Shown: piece after piece, positions 1 through 9,400 of the stretch
Numbering within the stretch: the first letter of the stretch is position 1
Layout: every line of letters starts with the position of its first letter
Assembly: GCF_002954265.1 (NCBI RefSeq)
Contig: NZ_PPSL01000007.1
Coordinates: 62,001 to 126,000 of the forward strand
Direction of reading: 5' to 3'
DNA: 64,000 nucleotides
DNA from: Flavipsychrobacter stenotrophus
GTDB lineage: Bacteria > Bacteroidota > Bacteroidia > Chitinophagales > Chitinophagaceae
Translations under genes and position numbers: made by a program
The notes under the pieces: generated by a model
What the model saw: only the letters and a program-made list of their open reading frames with translations
What the model was told of the DNA's origin: nothing
Databases searched by the model: none

Positions 1-1456
1 CCCAGCCTGGCCCAGCCCACGAATAGGAAGTTGCGTTGGTTGCAGTACCTGTCAATGTAAGTGTGTTACCCACGCAAACAGGGCCATTAGTAGTTGCCGA
101 TACTGACGACGGAACCCCTGGGCTAACCACAACGGCGGTAGGCGAAAGTGTAGCAGTTCCGCAACCATTTGTTGCTGAGAATGTATATGTGCCTCCACCG
201 CTGGTGGTAACCGGCGCCCTGCTTGTTATCGAGGTAGTTGCCCCGGCCCAGCTTGGCCCGGCCCACGAGTAAGTTGCGGCATTTGTAGCAGATCCTGAGA
301 GGGTTAGTGTAGATGTGGCACATAACGGGGTTGGTGTTGCAGATGCACTTAGTCCAGATGGCATACCAGACCAAACTGTTACTGATGCGGCGTTAGAAGT
401 GTTAGTACTGCCGCCCGAACTACAAGTGCTCACACATTGGTAATACGTGGTGGTCGAGGCGGCAAGTGTGGTAGGTGTAGTATATACAAGAGTGGTAGCA
501 CCCGAGCCGCCTGTAACGTTTGTAAAAGGGCCACCTGCACTAGTTGATTGCTGCCACTGGTAGCTGATACCGGAGCTGGTGGTAGCACTGCTAAGAGCAA
601 TAGTAGTAGAGCCACCGGTACAAATATTAGCAGATCCTGCAGTTGCCGTACCCGCAGCAGGAGTGCCCGAGCAACCTGAAGCATATACCGGAGTGATCAC
701 TACATCATCAACACCAAGAGCCTGCCCATTTGTCGCTCCACCACTACCGGTTAGTGTCCATTTGAAAAAATAGGAAGATCCATTCGCAATGCTCAGACTA
801 GAAATGGTACATGAAACTGGCGTAGATGATATTGGGGTTCCGTAAGTTGAGTTTCCGCCATCGGCTGCGTAGCTAAGATTACCTGCTCCTGACACAGGAT
901 CAGTATATGTCCCGCCTGATGTAGTAGAAGTTGCAAAAGTCCAGCCCCATGCCCTGCTACCCGACCGGTATTTTTCATATTTCCAGGAGATCGTAAAGCC
1001 AACAATTGTTGCTCCTGTATTATTTGTTACACCAAAATATAAGACACCGGGCGTAAAAGATCCCGAACCTAAAAAGCCGGGGCATCTGTCTGTTCCTGCT
1101 GCATAATTATAGGTTCCTCCAGCAGTGAACGAACCGCTGGCGACATTTGTTACCGTTCCCGAAGCCGATGCGTAAGCAGCAGTACCGGCCCCTATAAGAA
1201 AACCTGTGGGCAACGCAGTTCCGGTACTCATTCCATCAAAATTTGTGGTTACAGCTGAAGTCGTAGTCAAACTCAGCTGACCCTTTACATTGCTGACGAA
1301 CAATTGAAGGGCAAGAATCAGAATTGCATATTTACCTACAGTAAAAAAACTTTTCGTTACGAAGCTGGTTTGATACCTCTCGTGAACTAGTGGCCTCACA
1401 CAGTTCGTTCCGTCTACACTACCCAATAACACTCCTGACTTGTAATTCTGTTTCAT
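1..1456 (-). CDS. Secreted Ig-like repeat protein, N-terminal part (runs off left edge)
   Basis: Open reading frame of 485 codons reading leftward from an ATG at 1456 with no stop before the window edge, so the C-terminus is missing. A hydrophobic segment at about residues 41-60 (ILILALQLFVSNVKG) followed by QLSL looks like a signal peptide preceded by a long basic leader, so the true start may lie further in. Residues 65-260 form a Thr/Ser/Gly-rich beta domain of the kind that opens many Bacteroidota adhesins. From about residue 270 there are Cys-containing Ig-like/PKD-like repeats; the motif NA(A/T)(S/T)YSWAGP recurs at the left edge. It is probably a surface or secreted protein, and by analogy with other genes here a T9SS substrate, but the C-terminal sorting domain is outside the window. 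Function unknown. Confidence 0.8.
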   Translation of the reverse strand, partial: MKQNYKSGVLLGSVDGTNCVRPLVHERYQTSFVTKSFFTVGKYAILILALQLFVSNVKGQLSLTTTSAVTTNFDGMSTGTALPTGFLIGAGTAAYASASGTVTNVASGSFTAGGTYNYAAGTDRCPGFLGSGSFTPGVLYFGVTNNTGATIVGFTISWKYEKYRSGSRAWGWTFATSTTSGGTYTDPVSGAGNLSYAADGGNSTYGTPISSTPVSCTISSLSIANGSSYFFKWTLTGSGGATNGQALGVDDVVITPVYASGCSGTPAAGTATAGSANICTGGSTTIALSSATTSSGISYQWQQSTSAGGPFTNVTGGSGATTLVYTTPTTLAASTTTYYQCVSTCSSGGSTNTSNAASVTVWSGMPSGLSASATPTPLCATSTLTLSGSATNAATYSWAGPSWAGATTSITSRAPVTTSGGGTYTFSATNGCGTATLSPTAVVVSPGVPSSVSATTNGPVCVGNTLTLTGTATNATSYSWAGPGW

Positions 1457-1851
1457 ATATGGATATACTTAAGAACACAAAAGTCAAAATGTAATGTCAA
1501 CGCAACGCTAAGCCTTTATTACCCTAACATAAAGGAATTGTTATGGGGGAAGGAGTGATGGCACTAACAAAAAGAACCAACGTATTGGAAATCAATCGTA
1601 GTAGAATTCAAAACGGAGTTATTGAGAAATTTTTACGAAACATACCGTTAACAACATCACTAATTATGATCATCACCGGCCTATAGCTATCGCTATAGGA
1701 ACAAACAAAAACGGCCCGAACACTCTCATTGCTATCCGCACTACACTAACATCAATTATAATTCATCAGACGTTCCTCATTCAATGGTATTCAGTTATTA
1801 TTACTTTTATCTCGCTATAAGGTAGTTGAATATTCTAAAACCACTAACTTC
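1457..1851. other. Gene-free stretch with one perfect palindrome
   Basis: About 395 bp between the divergently placed 5' end of the Ig-like gene and the 3' end of the SRPBCC gene. It is AT-rich. The only structure seen is a perfect inverted repeat at 1680-1699 (CCTATAGC, TATC loop, GCTATAGG). No T-run follows it on either strand, so it is not a convincing terminator. No credible ORF, RNA gene or promoter was identified. Confidence 0.5.
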
Positions 1852-2292
1852 CTAGAACACGTCAACTCCCTTCCTCGTTGTTATCAGGCTGTACAAGCTC
1901 TCCTGCACCAGTCTGCCCCATGCACCCGAGCAGCCACCATAACACTCTATGGCGGGCACGAGTCCTTGGTGGGTAAAAGTGACTTTCGTTTTATTTCCTT
2001 CTGTGCTGATATCAAATACAATTTCCGTATCCGTCCACTCATCCTTATCGACGACAAAATTGATTTTGCTGTCGGTCACATGCCACACTACTTTTTTGTT
2101 AGGTATAAGCTCGGTTACCTTCTGCTTTGAAAAATGTACATCTACCATCTGGTAGGTAAACTCATCATTTAGTTTGTCTGTACTACCCTCAATTTTACCT
2201 TGCCACCATCCACGCACATTGTTGATGGAATTAAATACTTCATTGGGAGTCTGGTCTACCAAAATACTTACTGAATAATCTCTCTTCTCCAT
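1852..2292 (-). CDS. SRPBCC (AHSA1-like) domain protein
   Basis: A protein of 146 aa starting MEKRDYSVSI at 2292; an upstream in-frame ATG at 2346 would add a basic extension (YSKKYHRKH...) that does not look like part of the fold. The single domain has the START/AHSA1 pattern: an N-terminal strand (SVSILVDQTP), a VFNSI..VRGWW helix, strands ending in VVWHVTDS, then WTDTEIVFDIS, KVTFTHQGL and a long C-terminal helix beginning GAWGRLVQESL. The family binds hydrophobic ligands in a deep pocket and is cytosolic; no substrate can be deduced. It stands alone between long intergenic stretches. Family assignment is fairly secure, function is not. Confidence 0.8.
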   Translation of the reverse strand: MEKRDYSVSILVDQTPNEVFNSINNVRGWWQGKIEGSTDKLNDEFTYQMVDVHFSKQKVTELIPNKKVVWHVTDSKINFVVDKDEWTDTEIVFDISTEGNKTKVTFTHQGLVPAIECYGGCSGAWGRLVQESLYSLITTRKGVDVF

Positions 2293-2346
2293 AAATCTTA
2301 TTTTTTGTTGATCGATATGTTTGCGATGATACTTTTTGCTGTACAA

Positions 2347-2716
2347 ATATATAGTCTAAAACTGCCGTCATTGGGGTACAAAAAAGACATTATAGCAGGC
2401 ATATTTGGACAACCGGTATCTCGAAAAATATCTGACATACCTATCTAGAACACTGCACTGCTCATGCTTTAAATATTTTAAACTGGGGAACTACACCCCA
2501 GAACTGTAGAAATCAACGGTTGTTGGGCAATAACAACAGCTGCAATTTCAATATACATAACACACTCATTATCTATTATAACAGTCTCCCCACTGCAATC
2601 CCCCTAATGACCATCACTGTATAACAAATACACAATAGTTACCTTGTATTCACAACCGGAAAAATAATATCACGTGGCATAGTTTTTAGTTCTTTATCGG
2701 TATAAAACTACCTACA
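2347..2716. other. Gene-free stretch, nothing recognised
   Basis: About 370 bp of AT-rich sequence between two divergent genes, presumably holding both promoters. I could not place a convincing TAnnTTTG element for either gene, and no hairpin or ORF stands out. Confidence 0.4.
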
Positions 2717-3220
2717 ATGACACTTTCATTTAACAGCGCTGAAAAAACGATAATTATTCTTAATGACCTGATCAAGATCAACAACGACCGTATTGCATGC
2801 TATGAGCGGGCTATCGGGAACGAAAAAAATCTTGATACTGACCTTAAGCAGATTTTCAGCGATGTAATAGCGGAAGCCAACAATAATAAACAACAACTCA
2901 TTGATAAAGTAAAGAGCCTTAGCCGTAACCCTAAGGACGCAAGCACCCTGTCTGGTATTCTGCACCGCGCCTGGACAGACCTTAAAGTAACGCTGATAGG
3001 TGAATCGAGAAAAGCGATCATCAACTCTTGCCTTTACAATGAAGAGATCGCACAGCACACTTATGAGGCAGCTCTCAATGTATCAGGTAAGATGAGCGAA
3101 GATGTTCATACAATTATTCAACAGCAACACGCAGGAATAAAAGAGACATACAACCACATTAAAAGCTACCGCGAAGTGGCTAGCTACTACGGCGCTTCAA
3201 GACTAGCGTACGCCAACTGA
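2717..3220 (+). CDS. PA2169-family four-helix-bundle protein (DUF2383)
   Basis: A 167-aa helical protein without a signal peptide. The sequence fits the DUF2383/PA2169 family, which adopts a ferritin-like four-helix bundle: helix 1 NDLIKINNDRIACYERA, helix 2 DLKQIFSDVIAEANNNKQQL, then a Gly/His loop (TLSGILHRAWTDLK) and two further helices ending in QQHAGIKETYNHIKSYRE. Family members are often linked to stress conditions, but no activity is established. It is the first gene of a plus-strand run leading into the glucan synthase and is followed by a strong terminator at 3243-3274, so it is probably transcribed alone. Confidence 0.85.
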   Translation: MTLSFNSAEKTIIILNDLIKINNDRIACYERAIGNEKNLDTDLKQIFSDVIAEANNNKQQLIDKVKSLSRNPKDASTLSGILHRAWTDLKVTLIGESRKAIINSCLYNEEIAQHTYEAALNVSGKMSEDVHTIIQQQHAGIKETYNHIKSYREVASYYGASRLAYAN

Positions 3221-3242
3221 TCTTATTATAATGCCAACTCAA

Positions 3243-3274
3243 AAAGCCCTGCACACCAGTTGTCGCAGGGCTTT
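3243..3274 (+). terminator. Rho-independent terminator after the DUF2383 gene
   Basis: Ten-base-pair stem AAAGCCCTGC / GCAGGGCTTT with a 12-nt loop, followed by CTTTATG. It lies 22 bp after the stop codon. Confidence 0.85.
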
Positions 3275-3403
3275 CTTTATGTTGGAACGGTTTTTATTCA
3301 ATTCAGATAACACACTATTTTCCAGGCATTTGAGCAATGAATACTCATTCGGGCAATGCAATGGGCATGGAAAAGAACATATATTTTAAAATATCACTTC
3401 CAC

Positions 3404-6400
3404 ATGCAGGCTAAAAACATATCGTTCCACGAACTACTTATAAAACTCAGATCATACTTCCAGGAAAATAACCAGTCCCGTAAATATGCAAATGAGCAGC
3501 CACCACTAAGGGCTGAGTTGTTCAGCACCGCCCAGATGGAACAATATGGCCGACACCTGGCAAAGGCTCATAAAACGGTAACCGGCAGAGCCCCCAACTT
3601 TCTGCTGAAGCGCCTTGCTGAAAATGAAGATATGCTGCACGAAGTACGCAACCTGCTGGCCGAGGCTATTAAAGAAGAACAGATGATAAGCCCGGCCGGC
3701 GAATGGCTGCTCGACAACTTCTATCTTGTAGAAGAGCACATACGCACAGGTAAGCAGCACTTACCAAAAGGCTATAGCGAGGGCTTGCCCAGGCTTACTG
3801 AAGGCGATAAAGAAGGCCTGCCACGTGTTTATGATATAGCTGTAGAGATCATTGCACATAGCGATGGTCACATCGACATTCAGAACATCAGCAGCTTCCT
3901 GCATGCTTATCAACAGGTTACTACTTTAAAGATGGGTGAGCTTTGGGCTATACCCATCATGCTGCGCCTCGCACTGATAGAGAATTTACGCAGGGTATCA
4001 GCACGTATAGCCATAGACCGCATAAACCAGAAACTGGCAGACCAATGGTCTGACCTGATGATGGAAACCGCTGAGAAAGATCCTAAAAGCCTGATACTCG
4101 TTATAGCAGATATGGCCCGGTCTGGCCCACCTATGGAAGGCTCATTTGTAGCAGAACTTACCCGCCAGCTCATGTGGAAAGGTCCGGCACTCACACTCCC
4201 ACTTACATGGATGGAACAGCGCCTTGCCGAAAATGGCCTGACTACTGCCCGACTTGTAGACATGGAAAACCAGAAGCAAGCCGCCGATCAGGTATCTATT
4301 AGCAATACCATAGGTAGTCTGCGCTTTGTAAATACTATGGACTGGCGTGAGTTTGTAGAAACAATGAGCAGCGTAGAAAGCACTCTGCGCCACGATCCGG
4401 CAGGCGTATACGGACAAATGGATTTTGCCACACGCGACAAATACCGCCATATAGTAGAGCAGGTATCCAAGTTTAGCCAATGCTCCGAAACAAAAGTAGC
4501 GGAGCTTGTTCTGGAGTTAGCCAATTCCGGCAACGTACTCTACGGTTCTGCAAATAAGAAAAGCCACGTAGGCTATTACCTGGCTGAGAAAGGCTTACGC
4601 GAAACTGAAAAAGCAGCAAAGATGAGGTTACCGCTTCATCATGCTGCATTCAAATTATTGAAAGACAACAGGCTCATGGTCTATGCGTCTTCCATTACGT
4701 TCATCACAATACTATTGGCGGGGCTGGCCGCTTACCGCGTATACCTGCACAACTCACCCATATGGTTAACCGTCATAGTAGCAGTATTCTCAATGATAGC
4801 CGCCAGTCAATTGGCATTGGCATTGGTCAATTGGGTAGCTACCTTACGCATTGTACCCAACATGCTCCCCCGTCTCGATCTCTCTCACGAAATACCTGTA
4901 GAATACAAAACGCTTGTAGTAGTACCTACTATGATCAGCAGCCCTCACGGTATCAGTTCACTTACAGAAAGCCTCGAGATCCGCTTTCTCGCCAACAGGA
5001 AACCCAACATATATTTCGGGCTGCTTACCGACTTTAATGACGCCCCCAAAGAGCATATGCCGGCCGATGATGAACTGGTCGCTATTGCAGGAGAAAAAAT
5101 AAAGGACCTCAATAAAAAGTATGGCGGCGGAAAGGATATTTTCTTTCTCTTTCACCGCCCGCGCAAGTGGAACAAACATGATAACACATGGATGGGTTAT
5201 GAGCGTAAAAGAGGTAAACTTGGTGCATTGAATGACTTCCTGCTGAATGGCAATGCAGATGAATTCACGTCAATAGTTGGCGACACCACCCTACTGCACA
5301 GAGTGAAGTATATCATCACCCTCGATACCGACACTCTCTTACCAAGAGACAGTGCGTGGAAGCTGATTGCCACAATGGCGCACCCGCTCAATCACCCGGT
5401 GTACTCTGAAACAAAAGGAAGAGTAACGGAAGGTTATGGGTTATTGCAACCTCGTGTCTGCGTGAACATGCCCGAGCCAGACAGCTCCTTCTACTCCCGC
5501 ATGCATGCCAGCGATACGGGCGTTGACCCATACACAAGGCTAACCTCAGATGTATATCAGGACCTCTTTTACGAAGGTTCTTTTATTGGTAAAGGCATCT
5601 ACGACATAGCGGTTTTCGAAAAAGCGCTGAGTAACAGGTTTTCCGAGAATCGAATCCTCAGTCATGACCTCATTGAAGGCTGTTACATCCGTTCAGGACT
5701 GGCCACAGATATACAGGTATACGAAGACAACCCCGGCAAATTCAGCACCGATGTTAGTCGCCGGCACAGGTGGATAAGGGGCGACTGGCAGATCGCATGG
5801 TGGGCACTACCTATTGTACCCGACGCCAATCGTAAGCTGAAAGCAAATCCGCTCTCGGTCCTTTCACGTTGGAAAATATTCGATAATCTCCGCCGCAGCC
5901 TGGTGCCATTTTCTATCATGGTGCTCCTCATACTCGGCTGTAGCCTGTTAGATGATCCATGGTATTGGACCTTATCTCTATTTGCTATTATTATTCTTCC
6001 TTCCCTCATTGGCTCACTATGGGGATTGATGAATCGCCCAAAGGAGATCATGCCCAGCCAGCATATCATATCCTCACTGGGCAGTATGACAGACGGTCTG
6101 AAGCAAAATATCTTCGCCCTTGCCTGTCTGCCCTTTGAAGCATTTTACACAGTCGATGCCATACTCCGCACCAGCTGGAGGATGATCATCTCCAACCGTA
6201 AACTCTTGCAGTGGAAACCATCGGGCACTGTAGAGCAAAACAATGATAACACCTTAAGTAATGCATACCGGGCCATGTGGATCAACCCGGTAGTAGCAAT
6301 AGCATTGGGTATATACATGGGTATCTATGAAGGCATTTCTCTTTTCATTATGATGCCCATACTCCTGTTATGGTTAACTGCACCCGCCGTAACTTGGTTG

Positions 6401-9400
6401 ATAAGCAGGAAGTCGGCTAAAATAAAAACAGAACTATCCGCGGCTCAACTGTACTTCCTGCAAAAGCTTACCCGAAAAACATGGGCCTATTTTAAAGAAT
6501 TTGTAGGACCCGAAGATAACTGGTTGCCACCAGATAACTATCAGGAAGTGCCGCGTGGCATTGTAGCACACCGAACCTCTCCAACCAACATTGGCATGGC
6601 ACTGCTTGCCAATCTGTCGGCATATGATTTTGGCTACATTACAGGTGGCCAGCTTATGGACCGTTGCACCAACACCTTTGAAACAATGGGTAAGTTGGAA
6701 CGCAGCCGCGGCCACTTTTACAACTGGTATGATACTGTGTCCCTAACACCACTGCCGCCGCGGTATATATCTGCCGTAGATAGTGGTAATCTTGCAGGCC
6801 ACTTGCTGACCCTTAAGCAAGGGCTTACTGAGATTCCGGGCAACCAGGTAATAACCCGCAGAGCATTTGAAGGCCTCCGCGATACATTGGGCGTCCTTGA
6901 AGAGCAGGCTGGCAACACCAAACAGATAAGTGAATTCCGCGATTTCCTCGTAAAGGTCATCAGCAATAACCAGGTCTACCTGCAGGAAGTATATAAAGAT
7001 GCTGTTACACTCAGACAGTTATCAGGCAACATCATCGACAGCTTTAGCAACCCCACAGGAGACGTCTTGTGGTGGGCGGAAGAGCTAAGCCAACAATGCA
7101 CCGCGATAACCACTGAGCTCACTACACTGGTCCCATGGTGCGATAGTACAAAGATCCCCGAAGGCGCAGACATGGGCGTAATTGAAAACATACCACCCCT
7201 CAAAAGTATCCACGGCATTGCAGCTTCACTAGCCAATTTCGACCGGGCAGCAATTGAAAATGCCATTGCAACCGCTGAAAAGCGGTTGCGAGAGGTAGAC
7301 AATCTCATAGAAGAATGTGAGATCTATGCCGACATTGAATTTGAATTCCTATACGACCGCACCAAACATCTGGTAGCTATTGGTTACAATGTAGAAGATA
7401 ATAAACGTGATGAAAGCTATTACGATCTGCTGGCATCTGAAGCAAGGCTGGCCAATTTTGTAGCTATTGCACAAGATAAGTTGCCACAGGATAGTTGGTT
7501 CGCACTCGGCAGGTCTGTAACCAATACCGGCGGTGGTGTTATGCTCCTTTCATGGAGCGGTTCAATGTTCGAGTACCTGATGCCGCTACTGGTAATGCCT
7601 ACTTACGGACAAACATTGCTCGACCAGACTTACAGATCCGTAATAGAACGCCAGATTGCATATGGACAGAAAAGAGATATTCCATGGGGAATTTCAGAGT
7701 CAGGCTATAATCGTGTTGATGCCGCCCAGAACTATCAATATAAAGCTTTCGGAGTACCCGGCACAGGTCTTAAACGCGGACTGGGTGACGACCTCGTCAT
7801 AGCACCTTACGCCTCCGTAATGGCACTGATGGTCATGCCCAATGAAGCCTGCGAAAATCTCCAGAACATGGCTACCCTGGGCTTTATGGGCAAGTATGGT
7901 TTTTATGAGGCTATCGACTATACCCCTGGCCGCCTGCCAAGAGGACAATCTAATGCTATCATCAGGTCATTTATGGTGCACCACGAAGGGATGAGTATGC
8001 TGGCGTTGTCTTATCTACTACAAAACATGCCTATGCAGAAGCGCTTTGAAAGCGAACTCCGCTTCCAGGCATCTCTTCTTTTACTGCAGGAAAAGATTCC
8101 AAAAGCTACTACATCATACGCGCATACAATGGATGTATCTGATATAAAGATCACAGCCAAAGACAGTGACATGCGCTACATCAATACACCGAATACTCCG
8201 GTGCCTGAAATACAATTATTATCCAATGGTACTTATAACGTCATGGTAAGTAATTCGGGCGGTGGCTACAGCAGGTGGAGAGAAATAGCCGTGTCAAGGT
8301 GGAGAGAAGATACCACCTGCGATAACTGGGGCACATTCTGCTACATAAAAGATGTTGAGCAGGATATCCTTTGGTCCAACACCCATCAACCCACACTCAC
8401 AGAAGCAAAGAGTTACGAGGCATTGTTTACGCAGGGTCGTGCGGAATTCAAAAGATTCGATCACCATATAGAAACCCATACCGAGGTAGTAGTATCACCC
8501 GAAGATGATATCGAACTGAGACGAATTAAGATCACCAACAGATCGCGAAGAAGGCGCACGCTCGAGATCACAAGTTATGCGGAGGTTGTACTCAACGTAC
8601 CGGCAGCCGATGAGATCCATCCTGCTTTCAGCAATCTCTTTGTGCAGACAGAGTTGCAGCAGGAAAAACATGCGATCCTTTGCTCGCGCCGGCCACGGTC
8701 TGCAGATCAGCACCCGTCATGGATGTGCCACCTGGTAAAGCTAAGAGGCATTAAGCACGAGTCTGTGGAGTATGAGACATCACGCATGCACTTCATTGGC
8801 AGGGGCAATACTGTGGCCAATCCACAGGTAGTAACTGGTAACGCCAAAATGCAGGGCAATGAAGGCTCTGTACTCGATCCAATAGTAGCTATAAAATACA
8901 GGATCACATTAGAACCCGGAGAGATAGCAACGATAGACATGATCAATGGCATGAGCCCGGATAAAGAAGGATGCCAGGCATTGGTAGATAAGTACCAGGA
9001 CAAGCATCTTACAGATCGTGTGCTGGAACTGGCATGGACACACAGCCAGGTAGTGTTAAGGCAGATCAACGCTACAGAATCTGACGCACAGCTATATGGC
9101 AGAATGGCCAGCTATATCATCTACATGAACTCCATGCTTCGGGCCGATACTGCAACCATCATCAGCAACCACAAGGGCCAGCCCGGTCTTTGGGGATATG
9201 CGGTATCAGGCGATGTACCTATAGTGCTACTGAAAGTACGCGAGGCAACAAGCATAGACATGGTAAAGCAGTTACTACAGGCACACGCCTACTGGCGCAC
9301 GAAGGGACTGATCGTAGACCTGGTTATCTGGAACGAAGACCATGGCGGCTACAGGCAAACCATGCAGGACGAGATACAGGGTCTTATATCTGCTGCTGGA

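Noticed and set aside
1680-1699. Perfect palindrome CCTATAGC-TATC-GCTATAGG as a terminator
   Set aside because: No U-tract on either strand and more than 150 bp from the nearest stop codon.
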